From Thermoflexales bacterium (GTDB lineage Bacteria > Chloroflexota > Anaerolineae > J036 > Brachytrichaceae), in the NCBI GenBank assembly GCA_025056965.1, contig JANWVF010000128.1, positions 1 to 50,008 on the forward strand: 50,008 nucleotides of DNA, written 5' to 3'. A model generated the notes under the pieces. That model saw nothing but the letters and a program-made list of their open reading frames with translations, was not told where the DNA came from and made no database searches. Shown here one piece after another: positions 40,110-48,140 of this stretch (the stretch's first letter is position 1; each line of letters starts with the position of its first letter). A program made the translations under genes and the position numbers.

Positions 40110-41674
40110 CACGGGATCGGTTCGAGAGAAGGAAAGAGATAAGGCTGCAAATCCGGACGATCAACGACTCTTCGCCTACGCGCCTGAGTTGTGCTGGACG
40201 ATGATGCCTTCTCCGGTGCGCTGCTGAAGCCGTTGGACGGGACGATGGGTGACAAGTAGCTGAGCAGCTCCCCTTTCTTAACCAGAGGCGTCTGGCCTGC
40301 ATGGGAACGCCAAGTGTCCGGCAGCGCCGCAAATTGCACCTTTGTGTAGCGTCGCCCCTCCTTGTCTACTTGCTCGACCAACCGAGCAACCAGTAGGCTG
40401 TCTTCAGGCACTTCGGCAACGACCGATGGCGAATGAGTGTTCACGATAACTTGACGTAGTGGGTTGTCTTCGCCAACGCTCGAGGAAGTGTCGCAAGCGA
40501 TGTCCTGAAGCAGGCGCAACATAGAAGGGATGCGGCTAGGGTGAATGCCGTTCTCCGGCTCTTCCAAGCAGATGACCCCTTGCGCCTGCGGATCCATCTC
40601 TAACACGGCCAGGGCTAGGAAGCGCAGTGTGCCGTCGGAGAGCGAGCGTGCAGGATGGGCCGTGCCGTCTCGACTTGTTGCGTAGAGCGTCAACAGCTCA
40701 CGCTGTATGTCGCGGTCCACGCGCAGAGTTCGCAAGTCGTCAATTAATTCGCTCAGCCGGTTGGCCACTTGGGCGTAGACACGTTCTGCCCTCTCCTCCT
40801 TGCCATTTGACTCGCCGTTCGCGCTCAGTGGCGTGTGACCGTATGCCAAGCGAAACAGCGTGGCCGGCAAATGTCGCCCATCTGTCGCCAGTCGTGTAGG
40901 TGCGGTGAATTCGTCCGGCTTACGCAGCGCCGAGGGTTCGAGTTGAAGCAGACGCCACGACTGCATTTCGCGGCGTGCCGCGAGTATGGTGGGGTTCTCC
41001 GCAGCGTTAGATGCGGAGAGCACCGTTCGGGGCAGGCTTGCAGCTCGCAGCCTTAAGGCGCGCCCCTGGCGACCGTCCTGATGAACCTTGATCAGGTTGC
41101 CGCCCTCTGCCGGCTCCGTCGAGATGAGAGGCGCCGAGCGCCTGCCCTTGATGACCGACTTGCGCCACTCAGGAGAGTGAGGAAACAGCAGCTTACCTGC
41201 CGCGTCGCCGAGGTTAATTCCGGTCAACTCTTCGCTCTCGATCTGCAGCAAGCTGCCTTCACTGCCGCTAGATCCCTCGCGCTGCGGGACGGCGGCTAAT
41301 TTCCGATCCTCTTCTATCAGCCGCAGCGTTAATGAATAGCGCAGGAAGGTAATAGACGCTTTCGCCTCTTGGCCGAGATCATCGGTTGCTTTCTCGGGTA
41401 CGATCATTTCGGCTTCAAAGACGATCCTCTGGGCTTGTCGATCACCTACGCGATGAAACAGGCTGCGGATGTCGCCAGCCCTGCCGCCCTCTTCGCGCAC
41501 CGACAAGGCGGCACCTATGAGCGTAGTGCTCGACAGCGCGCTCAGAAAGTGAATCGCGTCAAACAAATTCGACTTGCCCACTCCGTTGGCGCCTGCGATA
41601 CACGTGAAGGCGCCAAAGTGCACGTCAACGTCAACCAAGTTTTTGAAGCCACGAACCGAAAGTCGAGTCAGCAT
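40109..41674 (-). CDS. SMC/RecF-like AAA ATPase of a probable defence pair
   Basis: A 521-residue ATP-binding-cassette-type ATPase. It opens LTRLSVRGFKNLVDVDVHFG, then Walker A GANGVGKSN (residues 28-36). The signature motif is SLSDGTLRFLALAVLE, Walker B GVICLEEPENGIHPSR, and the switch His is in VIVNTHSPSVVAEV. Together these match the AAA_21 or RecF/OLD-like group. No coiled-coil arm long enough for SMC is seen. Such ATPases sense phage or DNA ends and control a partner nuclease; the following TOPRIM-like gene is coupled to it (TGATG). The start at 41674 begins at the first strand; no Shine-Dalgarno was found. It lies 77 bases downstream of the mmsA-like gene on the same strand, so it could be read from that promoter. 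Confidence 0.75.
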   Translation of the reverse strand: MLTRLSVRGFKNLVDVDVHFGAFTCIAGANGVGKSNLFDAIHFLSALSSTTLIGAALSVREEGGRAGDIRSLFHRVGDRQAQRIVFEAEMIVPEKATDDLGQEAKASITFLRYSLTLRLIEEDRKLAAVPQREGSSGSEGSLLQIESEELTGINLGDAAGKLLFPHSPEWRKSVIKGRRSAPLISTEPAEGGNLIKVHQDGRQGRALRLRAASLPRTVLSASNAAENPTILAARREMQSWRLLQLEPSALRKPDEFTAPTRLATDGRHLPATLFRLAYGHTPLSANGESNGKEERAERVYAQVANRLSELIDDLRTLRVDRDIQRELLTLYATSRDGTAHPARSLSDGTLRFLALAVLEMDPQAQGVICLEEPENGIHPSRIPSMLRLLQDIACDTSSSVGEDNPLRQVIVNTHSPSVVAEVPEDSLLVARLVEQVDKEGRRYTKVQFAALPDTWRSHAGQTPLVKKGELLSYLSPIVPSNGFSSAPEKASSSSTTQARRRRVVDRPDLQPYLFPSLEPIP

Positions 41675-41751
41675 GTATCCGTCTTGATGAGCTCGGCGCG
41701 CAGAAGCTTAGCCTGAACTCGCGCTAACCCATCTCTGCGACGCCATTCAGG

Positions 41752-43230
41752 CTAGAACTTGCGGCTCCACTCTTTGGGCCAGCGCTCGACGACGACCTTG
41801 GTCTCGGTGTAGAACTCGACGCCGTGCATGCCCTGGGCATGCAGATCGCCGAAGAAGCTCTCGCGCCAGCCGCTGAAGGGGAAGAAAGCCATCGGCGCGG
41901 CCACGCCGACGTTGATGCCGACGTTGCCGGTGTTGACCTCGTAGCGGAACTGGCGCGCCGCGGCGCCACTGCTGGTGAAAATGCACGCCATGTTGCCATA
42001 GCTGCGATCGTTGACCAGGGCGATCGCTTCTTCGATCGTCTCGGCATGCATGAGGCTGAAGACCGGCCCGAAGATTTCGGTGTGGGCGATCTGGCTCTTG
42101 GGCGGCACGTGGTCCAGGATGGTTGGGAAGATGAAGTTGCCGTCTTCGTAGCCTTTCACCTTCTTATTGCGGCCGTCCACCAGTACCTGGGCGCCTTCCT
42201 GCTCGCCGAGCGCGATCAACTTCTCGATGCGCGCCTTGCTCTCAGCGGTGATGACCGGACCCATCTCCACGCCGGGATCGAGGCCATAGCCGACTTTGCG
42301 CGAAGCAGCGGCATCGGCCAGTTGCTCGACGAAGATGTTGCGCGCCTCGCCGACCGTGATGCCGACCGAGGCTGCCAGGCAGCGCTGGCCAGCGCAGCCG
42401 AAGGCCGAGTCGGCCACGATGCGGGTGGTCATGTCCATGTCGGCGTCCGGCATGATGACGACCGGGTTCTTGGCGCCGCCCTGCGCCTGCACGCGCTTGC
42501 CGGCGCGCGCCCCGCGCTCGTACACGTAGCGGGCTACCGGCGTGCTGCCGACGAAGCTCACCGCGCGAATGTCCGGGTGGTCGAGGATGGCATCTACGAC
42601 CTCCTTTGCGCCGTTCACCACCTGCACCACGCCGGGTGGGAAGCCTGACTGCTCGAGCAGCTGGAAGATGCGCTGGATCGTCATCGGCACCTTCTCGCTG
42701 GGCTTGAGGATGAAGCAGTTGCCGGTGGCGACGGCGTAGGGCAAAAACCACAGCGGCACCATGCCGGGGAAGTTGAAGGGCGTGATGGCCGCGACGACGC
42801 CGAGCGGCTGCCGGAAGCAGTGCTCGTCAATGCCGCGCGCGATGTCTTCGTTGTTGAAGCCCTGCATGAGGCTGGGGATGCCGCAGGCAACCTCGACGTT
42901 CTCGATGGCGCGCTGCATTTCGGCCTGGCTTTCAGCGTAGGTCTTGCCGCACTCGTTCGTGATCAGGCGCGAGAGTTCGTCGCGGTGCTCTTCGAGCAGG
43001 CGCTTGAACTTGTACAGGTGCTGCACCCGCTCAACCGCCGGCACGCGCCGCCAGTCCTTGAACGCTTTCACACCGGCCTCGGCGGCCATGTTGACTTCTT
43101 GGGCCGGCGAGAGTGGCACCTGGGCGATGACCTGGGCCGTAGCCGGGTTCTTCACGTCAAGGAAGGCGCTGGCGCTGGATTCCATCCACTGGCCGTTCAC
43201 ATAGTTGAGCAGGCGACCGTTGGTTGACAT
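41752..43230 (-). CDS. mmsA: CoA-acylating (methyl)malonate-semialdehyde dehydrogenase
   Basis: A 492-residue aldehyde dehydrogenase of the MmsA/IolA group. It oxidises malonate or methylmalonate semialdehyde, loses CO2 and forms acetyl- or propionyl-CoA. The catalytic Cys284 is in [28 protein letters not shown] carries the Asn in place of the general-base Glu of ordinary ALDHs, as in known MmsA enzymes. [16 protein letters not shown] and the NAD site [12 protein letters not shown] complete the match. The ATG at 43230 follows AGGAG by 10 bases; the frame extends further upstream but without a start signal. Expression is probably controlled by the palindrome over its promoter. It may finish the degradation of pyrimidines, valine or inositol. 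Confidence 0.92.
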   Translation of the reverse strand: MSTNGRLLNYVNGQWMESSASAFLDVKNPATAQVIAQVPLSPAQEVNMAAEAGVKAFKDWRRVPAVERVQHLYKFKRLLEEHRDELSRLITNECGKTYAESQAEMQRAIENVEVACGIPSLMQGFNNEDIARGIDEHCFRQPLGVVAAITPFNFPGMVPLWFLPYAVATGNCFILKPSEKVPMTIQRIFQLLEQSGFPPGVVQVVNGAKEVVDAILDHPDIRAVSFVGSTPVARYVYERGARAGKRVQAQGGAKNPVVIMPDADMDMTTRIVADSAFGCAGQRCLAASVGITVGEARNIFVEQLADAAASRKVGYGLDPGVEMGPVITAESKARIEKLIALGEQEGAQVLVDGRNKKVKGYEDGNFIFPTILDHVPPKSQIAHTEIFGPVFSLMHAETIEEAIALVNDRSYGNMACIFTSSGAAARQFRYEVNTGNVGINVGVAAPMAFFPFSGWRESFFGDLHAQGMHGVEFYTETKVVVERWPKEWSRKF

Positions 43231-43270
43231 GGTTGAATCTCTCCTGAGAAAGTCCGCTTCTTGGCTTAGA

Positions 43271-43290
43271 CTTGAAATTATAAGTTCAAG
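43271..43290. promoter_or_regulatory. Palindromic operator over the mmsA promoter
   Basis: CTTGAA and TTCAAG arms enclose TTATAA at the centre, with one unmatched base on each side: 18 of 20 positions are symmetric. It covers the -10 box at 43277-43282, so a dimeric regulator bound here would block mmsA. The regulator family is unknown. Confidence 0.65.
43277..43282 (-). promoter_or_regulatory. -10 box of mmsA
   Basis: A perfect TATAAT on the minus strand. It lies about 46 bases before the ATG, giving a leader of about 40 bases with a normal Shine-Dalgarno. No -35 box is clear, so an activator may help. Confidence 0.55.
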
Positions 43291-43535
43291 GGCCGGTGGA
43301 CTCGCAAGAGCCGTCTCTGAAGTTCGGGCATGCGTTAGGCCGGCGCACCCGCCGCGCGCGGTGCGGCTGGCCGATCCCTGAAACAGCGCCGAACGGCGGC
43401 AGGACAAAGAGCCGTCGAAAGGTGAGGCGTCTCGTCACTCATTTGCCCGATCATCGCCTTCGGTGGGTCGCAGCAGTCGAACCTTAAATCTGCTGTCAGT
43501 GAGGCGCTAATTCCCGGAAGGGGGTTGAAACTAAG

Positions 43536-43558
43536 AAGCCGAGCGAAAGGCTCGGCTT
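43536..43558 (-). terminator. Terminator after the phosphatase-like gene
   Basis: AAGCCGAGC and GCTCGGCTT form perfect 9-base arms around a 5-base loop. On the minus strand a T-rich tail (CTTAGTTTC) follows. It lies 146 bases after the stop of the phosphatase-like gene and ends the RraA operon before mmsA begins. Confidence 0.65.
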
Positions 43559-43703
43559 GACCTGCATCGGTCCACTGCGCCGAGAAGGCATCGGTGACGA
43601 TGAGCGCATGACACGAGCCGGCAGCTCGCGGTTGACTTTCACGCCGAAACGAATCGCGCGCGGAACGTCGAAGGTAATCGCCGTCACGGGCGACGGCTGC
43701 GCG

Positions 43704-44150
43704 CTATGACATCGGCGCGCCGGCTGCTAGTTCGCGTACCAGCGCGTCCACGTACTGCTCGATCCGCGCAAACGCCTCGTCGGCCGGCATGAGATGCAGA
43801 TCGGGCACGCGCCAATAGCGAATCCGATCGCGCCAAGCCGGGAAATCCTGCTCGACGTAAGTGCGATGCTCATCCTCGTCCAGCGCGATGATCCGCTGCG
43901 CTGCGTAAAGGTCACGCTCGATCAACCGACGCGGCTCGGGCAAGTCGTCGGGCAAGGGCAGCCCGCGCGCTTGCGCACGCCGGATGACGCTGACGGCGAT
44001 CGGGCCGGGGTTGAACGGGCTCGGAGCGAAGCCGCGCGAAATGGCGCGCCAGCCCAACTGCGTCGGCACGGTCGCGTTGAAGTACAGTTCGGCGTAGCGA
44101 CTGCGGTAGTAGTTGCCGGTGCAGATAAACAGGACGAGGCGATCGGACAT
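43704..44150 (-). CDS. Low-molecular-weight phosphatase-like protein
   Basis: A 148-residue protein of the LMW protein-tyrosine-phosphatase/arsenate-reductase fold. The N-terminus VLFICTGNYYRSR holds the C-X5-R phosphate loop with Cys10 and Arg16; ordinary members have GNICRSP, so the Tyr-Tyr and Arg in that loop are unusual. A later RYWRVPDLHLM stretch has the Asp expected as general acid. Its substrate could be a phosphotyrosine protein or a small phosphoester. The gene starts 3 bases after the RraA-like gene and so is in its operon. Activity cannot be assured with the changed loop. Confidence 0.7.
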   Translation of the reverse strand: MSDRLVLFICTGNYYRSRYAELYFNATVPTQLGWRAISRGFAPSPFNPGPIAVSVIRRAQARGLPLPDDLPEPRRLIERDLYAAQRIIALDEDEHRTYVEQDFPAWRDRIRYWRVPDLHLMPADEAFARIEQYVDALVRELAAGAPMS

Positions 44151-44153
44151 GGC

Positions 44154-44891
44154 TCATCGGCCCTGCGCCCGACGCCAGGCCTCGTATTCTTCCCACGCGT
44201 CTTCACGCAGTGGATAGTATTTGCGCAGATCGCCGCCCTCGGCGAGCTTCATGCGGCTGAAGTCCTCCCATTCGGCGTGTTCGCTGGCCTTCTTCAATAA
44301 CTCCGGCGCCAGCTTGATGGGCACCACGACGACGCCATCGTCGTCGGCGATGATGATGTCGCCGGGCATGACCAACACGTTGTTCATGGCGATCGGCACG
44401 TTGACGGCGAAGGGCATGAGGTTGGTCTGCGTGTGAAAGTTGGGCGTGACGCCGCGCAGCCACATCGGCAAGTCCAGCTTCTTCACGTTGGGATAGTCGC
44501 GGATGCAGCCGTCAATGACTACGCCGGCGCCGCCGCGCCCCTTGAAGTAAGTGAGCATCATCTCGCCGAAGACGCCACTGCCCATGTCGCCCCGCGCGTC
44601 CACCACGACGATATCGCCCGGCTGGGTGTGGTAGAGGACGTGGCGATGCAGCTGCGCCTCGACGTTGCTGTATTCGCTCTCGCCGTATAGGTCCTCGCGC
44701 TTCGGCATCATCTGCAAGGTGAGCGCCGGGCCGACGACACTTTTGCCCTTGTTCCACGAGACCGGTCCGCGAATGTGCGCGTCGCGAATGCCCAGGCGAT
44801 ACAACTCGCCGGCGGCCGTGGCGCAACTGATGTGCCGCAGTCCTTCAATCAGTTCTTTGGGTGGACGAACGATGTCCGGTGTCTGAATCAT
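44154..44891 (-). CDS. RraA-like protein / HMG-type aldolase
   Basis: A 245-residue protein of the RraA/4-hydroxy-4-methyl-2-oxoglutarate aldolase family. The core GDIVVVDARGDMGSGVFGEM and GGAGVVIDGCIRDY hold the conserved Gly-rich loop and the Arg-Asp pair that bind metal and pyruvate. PGDIIIADDDGVVVVP is the next conserved strand. Real RraA proteins inhibit RNase E, while most relatives are aldolases or decarboxylases of keto-acids; the longer form here, with an extra C-terminal helix, points to the enzyme group. The ATG at 44891 is preferred over the one at 44900 because TATATC ends 9 bases before it. The neighbouring genes suggest catabolism but do not name the substrate. Confidence 0.78.
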   Translation of the reverse strand: MIQTPDIVRPPKELIEGLRHISCATAAGELYRLGIRDAHIRGPVSWNKGKSVVGPALTLQMMPKREDLYGESEYSNVEAQLHRHVLYHTQPGDIVVVDARGDMGSGVFGEMMLTYFKGRGGAGVVIDGCIRDYPNVKKLDLPMWLRGVTPNFHTQTNLMPFAVNVPIAMNNVLVMPGDIIIADDDGVVVVPIKLAPELLKKASEHAEWEDFSRMKLAEGGDLRKYYPLREDAWEEYEAWRRAQGR

Positions 44892-44900
44892 GCCCCGCAT

Positions 44901-44906
44901 GATATA
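44901..44906 (-). promoter_or_regulatory. -10 box of the RraA-like gene
   Basis: On the minus strand TATATC ends 9 bases before the ATG at 44891; the first ATG (44900) would begin right at the box and is therefore unlikely to be used. Confidence 0.35.
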
Positions 44907-44939
44907 GCGCTATTCCGGTGTCGAGCAAGCCGGAAGCGC

Positions 44940-45503
44940 CTATAGGCCGAACACCTGCGCGACCTCGATCCGCAGATCGGGGATCGCTTGTGATGTCAGG
45001 GGGTCGTCCCATTCGAGGATGCGCATGTTCTGATAGCGCGACCTGCCGGGTAGGGTGTATTGCTCGATCGCTTGGTTCGTGACGTCTACCAGCCAGGCTT
45101 CCGGGATGCCGGCGCTTGCGTAGCGCGGAATTTTTTCCTTGCGGTCGTAGTCGGCCGAGGCATCGGCGACCTCGATGACGATGAGCGTGTCTTGGCCTCC
45201 GGGGTGCCGTGATGCGTAGTCATCGTCGCGCGGCTTCGGGATGGCGAGGTCGGGAATCGGCTCGGAGTAATCATCGAGCTGGATCGGATTTTGGACGCTG
45301 ATGCTCGTCGCGTTGCCGACCAGATTCGCCAGTAGCCTCGTGAGGCGGCGAACGATGGAGGCATGTACGGGGCCAATGGGGCTCATTTGGCGTATCTCTC
45401 CGGCGATCAGCTCGACGCGGTCGTCTTCGGTGAGAATGCCGGCTTCGCGCATGCGCGCGTATTCGCCCACAGTGATCGGACGCAGGGTGGCGTGCGCAGT
45501 CAT
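44940..45503 (-). CDS. Uma2-family (DUF820) protein
   Basis: A 187-residue member of Uma2, a restriction-endonuclease-like fold common in Cyanobacteria and Chloroflexota. Landmarks are GILTEDDRVELIAGEI near residue 25 and HASIVRRLTRLLANLV, then IPDLAI and DTLIVIEVADASADYDRKEKIPRYA, which holds the Glu and Lys of a PD-(D/E)xK-type site, and GIPEAWLVD. The role of these proteins is unknown although they are often numerous in a genome. The start at 45503 lies 6 bases from TATTAT, a leaderless-type layout. The gene is flanked by catabolic genes but has its own promoter. Confidence 0.88.
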   Translation of the reverse strand: MTAHATLRPITVGEYARMREAGILTEDDRVELIAGEIRQMSPIGPVHASIVRRLTRLLANLVGNATSISVQNPIQLDDYSEPIPDLAIPKPRDDDYASRHPGGQDTLIVIEVADASADYDRKEKIPRYASAGIPEAWLVDVTNQAIEQYTLPGRSRYQNMRILEWDDPLTSQAIPDLRIEVAQVFGL

Positions 45504-45509
45504 ACACCA

Positions 45510-45515
45510 ATAATA
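45510..45515 (-). promoter_or_regulatory. -10 box of the Uma2 gene
   Basis: On the minus strand TATTAT ends 6 bases before the ATG at 45503; no Shine-Dalgarno is present. Confidence 0.45.
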
Positions 45516-45596
45516 TCTGAAGAGTGCGCGAGGCCGGCGCCGGCGACGCTTGCCACCGGCTACCCGGCCTCGCTCAGGCACATCAGTTGCGCGGGG

Positions 45597-46982
45597 TCAG
45601 AAATGCGTCGGCTCGCGCTTCAGGAACTGGCCGCGCCCGATCGTGCCGACGAACTCGCCGTCGCGCACGGCGATCTCGCCGCGCACGGTGACGACGCTCG
45701 GTCGGCCTTTGATCTCCCAGCCCTCGAACGCGCTGTAATCCAAGTTGATGTGGTGCGTCTTGGCCGAGATGATGCCGCGATAGTTCGGGTCGTACACCAC
45801 CAGATCGGCGTCGCTGCCCACGGCGATCGTGCCCTTGCGCGGGAACAGGCCGAATAGTTTGGCGGCCTGGGTGCTGGCACAGTCCACAAAGGTGTTTAGG
45901 TCAATCCGGCCGGTTGTCACGCCGTAGGTGTAGAGCAGGTTGACTCGGTCCTCGAGCGAGGGAATGCCGTTGGGGATTTTCGTGAAATCGCCGCGCCCCA
46001 TCTCTTTTTGCCCCTTGAAGTCGAAGGGCGCGTGATCGGTGGCGACCGTCGAGACGAAGCGCTGCCTCAGGGCGTTCCAGAACACGTCTTGGTTCTTCTT
46101 GTCGCGCAGCGGCGGCGACATCACGTATTTGGCGCCCTCGAAGTCGGGCAGCTCGGCGTAGCTCTTGTCCAGCACCAAATACTGGATCAGCGTCTCCACC
46201 CAGACGTTGAGGCCGCGCGCCTTGCCGGCCATGGCCTCGTTGAGCGCCTCCTCGCAGCTGGTATGCACGATGTAGGTGTGTGCGCCGGTCATCTCGGCGA
46301 AGGAGAGCAGGTGATGCACGCCCTCGGCTTCCACGCGCGGCGGCCGGCTCCAGTAGTGATACTCCGGCCCGGTCTTGCCTTCGCTCAACAATTGCTTCTG
46401 CAGTTCCAGCACCAAGTCGGCGTTCTCGCAGTGGGCCGTCACAATCACGCCGAGCTTTTTGGCCAGCCGCAGGGTGTGATACAGCTCTTCATCGGTGATG
46501 CCGAAGGCGCCTTTGTAGGCCAAGAAGACCTTGAAGCTTGCGACGCCAGCTTTCACGATCTCGGTCAGCTCGGCTTCGACTTGGGCGTCGTAGCGGGTCA
46601 CCGACTGATGGAAGGTGAAGTCGCATGCGCTCTTGCCGACGGCCTGGCTCATCCAGAATTCAAAGCCATCGGCCAGCGGTTGGCCGTTGCGCGCTTGGCA
46701 GACCATCTCGATGAGCGTGGTCGTGCCGCCGATCAGTGCCGCCTTGCTGGCGCTGATGTAGTCATCTTTGGCAAAGGTGCCCATGAAGGGCAGGTATACG
46801 TGCACGTGCGGGTCAATGAAGCCGGGGAAGACGTACTTGCCGGTCGCGTCAATCACGGTTGTATCCGGCGGCACGTCGAGGTCTTTGCCGATGCGGCTGA
46901 TCTGCTCGCCGGCGCAATAGATGTCGGCCTGCATCTGCTCGCTAGCCGTGACGATGGTGCCGTTCTTGATGAGTAACGCCAT
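45597..46982 (-). CDS. Dihydropyrimidinase / hydantoinase
   Basis: A 461-residue amidohydrolase that opens the ring of dihydropyrimidines or hydantoins. The metal ligands are all there: His59 and His61 in FIDPHVHVYLP, Lys150 (the carbamylated Lys) in ASFKVFLAYKG, His183 in VTAHCENADL, His239 in IVHTSCEE and Asp315 in VATDHAPFD. The loop FKGQKEMGRGDFTKIPNG after it is the same as in known dihydropyrimidinases. AAGGAG 7 bases before the ATG supports the start at 46982. The gene follows the luciferase-like oxidoreductase by 17 bases. Together with the upstream ABC genes it should take in and open a pyrimidine-like ring. Confidence 0.92.
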   Translation of the reverse strand: MALLIKNGTIVTASEQMQADIYCAGEQISRIGKDLDVPPDTTVIDATGKYVFPGFIDPHVHVYLPFMGTFAKDDYISASKAALIGGTTTLIEMVCQARNGQPLADGFEFWMSQAVGKSACDFTFHQSVTRYDAQVEAELTEIVKAGVASFKVFLAYKGAFGITDEELYHTLRLAKKLGVIVTAHCENADLVLELQKQLLSEGKTGPEYHYWSRPPRVEAEGVHHLLSFAEMTGAHTYIVHTSCEEALNEAMAGKARGLNVWVETLIQYLVLDKSYAELPDFEGAKYVMSPPLRDKKNQDVFWNALRQRFVSTVATDHAPFDFKGQKEMGRGDFTKIPNGIPSLEDRVNLLYTYGVTTGRIDLNTFVDCASTQAAKLFGLFPRKGTIAVGSDADLVVYDPNYRGIISAKTHHINLDYSAFEGWEIKGRPSVVTVRGEIAVRDGEFVGTIGRGQFLKREPTHF

Positions 46983-46999
46983 GCTTGGCTCCTTGAAAC

Positions 47000-48067
47000 T
47001 TATTGCTTCTTCGACTTGCGCGTCTTTCCGTTCGCCGTGGCTTTGACGGCGATCGTGCGCCTCTTGCCGTTGAAGTGTGGGATCACGCTGCGCCCGTAGG
47101 CGGCGACCTGCTTCTCCTCGTCGCCACACATCAAGTAGATGTTGAACTGATGCACGCCGAGCGACTGGAGCTCCTCGAGCTTGGCGATGTGATCCTTGAT
47201 CGTGCCGATGATGCAGTAGCGGTCGGTGATTTCATCGCTGACGAAGCGGGCGTTGCTGCTGCCCACTTCGGCATGGTGCAAATAGTCGTAACCCGGGCGG
47301 TCCTCGACGTAGGCGTAGAGTTCTACCGGCAGCTCCTCCTTGGGGTAGCGCTTGAGCAAGTCCACGACGTGGTTGGACACCAGCGCCGGGAACCAGCGCA
47401 CATGCTCGCGCGCCGCTGCTAAATCGCTCGAGATCCACACCGGCGCGCAGGCCATGATCTTGATCTGCGAATAGTCGCGTCCGGCTTCCTCCGCGCCTTG
47501 CTTGACGAACTGCAAGCACCACTTGATGAGGTAAGGATCCGCGAACTGGAGGACTACGCCGTCAGCAATCCGGCCGGCGGAGCGCAGGGCGATCGGCCCA
47601 TAGCCGGCCACCCAGACCGGCGGCACGCCGCCGTCGGCCCAGCTGAGGTAGGTATCCACGCCGTCGTAGTCAATATGCTCGCCGGCGGTCAGTTTGCGGA
47701 ACTGCTCCACGAACTCTTCCAAGTTGGCCATCGTCGTGGGCTTCTTGCCCAGGCGGCGGCGCGAGCTGTCGCCGCGCCCGATGCCCATCTCCATGCGCCC
47801 CTTGCTGATGCGCTGCAGCGTGGCGAAGTCGCTGGCGCACACGGTCACATCGCGCACCACTGGGTTGGTAACCAGCGTGCCGAGGTGCACCTTCTTGGTG
47901 TTCCACGCCCACAGCGCCAAGCGCGGAAAGACCGATTGCCACAGCACATGGCTATCGAAGCTCCATACGTAGCGGAAGCCGGCCGCTTCGGCCTGCATGG
48001 CGATCTTCACCTCGCGGCGAACATCCATGTCGCTCTTGAAGGTGATGCCGAAATCCATCTTGGCCAT
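47000..48067 (-). CDS. Luciferase-like (LLM class) flavin-dependent oxidoreductase
   Basis: A 355-residue TIM-barrel flavin or F420-dependent oxidoreductase of the bacterial luciferase family. It starts MDFGITFKS, then AEAAGFRYVWSFDSHV and LGTLVTNPVVRDV, the usual early barrel strands. GRMEMGIGRGDSSRR is the family signature; VPPVWVAGYGPIALRSAGRIADG is the cofactor-phosphate loop region. The Lys/Arg-rich tail (GKRRTIAVKATANGKTRKSKK) is unusual. The cluster with dihydropyrimidinase and an NMT1-like transporter suggests oxidation or ring cleavage of a nitrogen heterocycle, as RutA does with uracil, but it is not close enough to call RutA. The ATG at 48067 starts the visible homology; the ATG at 48058 is also possible. 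Confidence 0.82.
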   Translation of the reverse strand: MAKMDFGITFKSDMDVRREVKIAMQAEAAGFRYVWSFDSHVLWQSVFPRLALWAWNTKKVHLGTLVTNPVVRDVTVCASDFATLQRISKGRMEMGIGRGDSSRRRLGKKPTTMANLEEFVEQFRKLTAGEHIDYDGVDTYLSWADGGVPPVWVAGYGPIALRSAGRIADGVVLQFADPYLIKWCLQFVKQGAEEAGRDYSQIKIMACAPVWISSDLAAAREHVRWFPALVSNHVVDLLKRYPKEELPVELYAYVEDRPGYDYLHHAEVGSSNARFVSDEITDRYCIIGTIKDHIAKLEELQSLGVHQFNIYLMCGDEEKQVAAYGRSVIPHFNGKRRTIAVKATANGKTRKSKKQ

Positions 48068-48140
48068 GGTGTCAAATGCTGCGTAACGGATGAGGGATCG
48101 AGGTTCTCGCCTCCGATCCCTCATCCATTGCTTAAGTCGG

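Larger units (their letters stand above)
43231..43703. other. 473-base stretch between mmsA and the phosphatase-like gene
   Basis: It holds the Shine-Dalgarno of mmsA (AGGAG, 43241-43245), its promoter and palindrome (43271-43290) and the terminator of the RraA/phosphatase genes (43536-43558). The part from 43291 to 43535 shows nothing I can name. A 63-codon minus-strand frame at 43496-43687 runs through the terminator and is not believed. Confidence 0.6.

Noticed and set aside
43496-43687. A 63-codon minus-strand frame downstream of the phosphatase-like gene
   Set aside because: It reads across a terminator hairpin and has no start signal or recognisable motif.
46008-46976. A 322-codon plus-strand frame opposite the dihydropyrimidinase gene
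   Set aside because: The minus strand encodes a full enzyme with all metal ligands; the opposite frame is a GC-bias shadow.
47000-48067. Naming the luciferase-like gene RutA
   Set aside because: Only general LLM motifs are visible and the rest of the rut operon is missing; dihydropyrimidinase belongs to a different uracil pathway.
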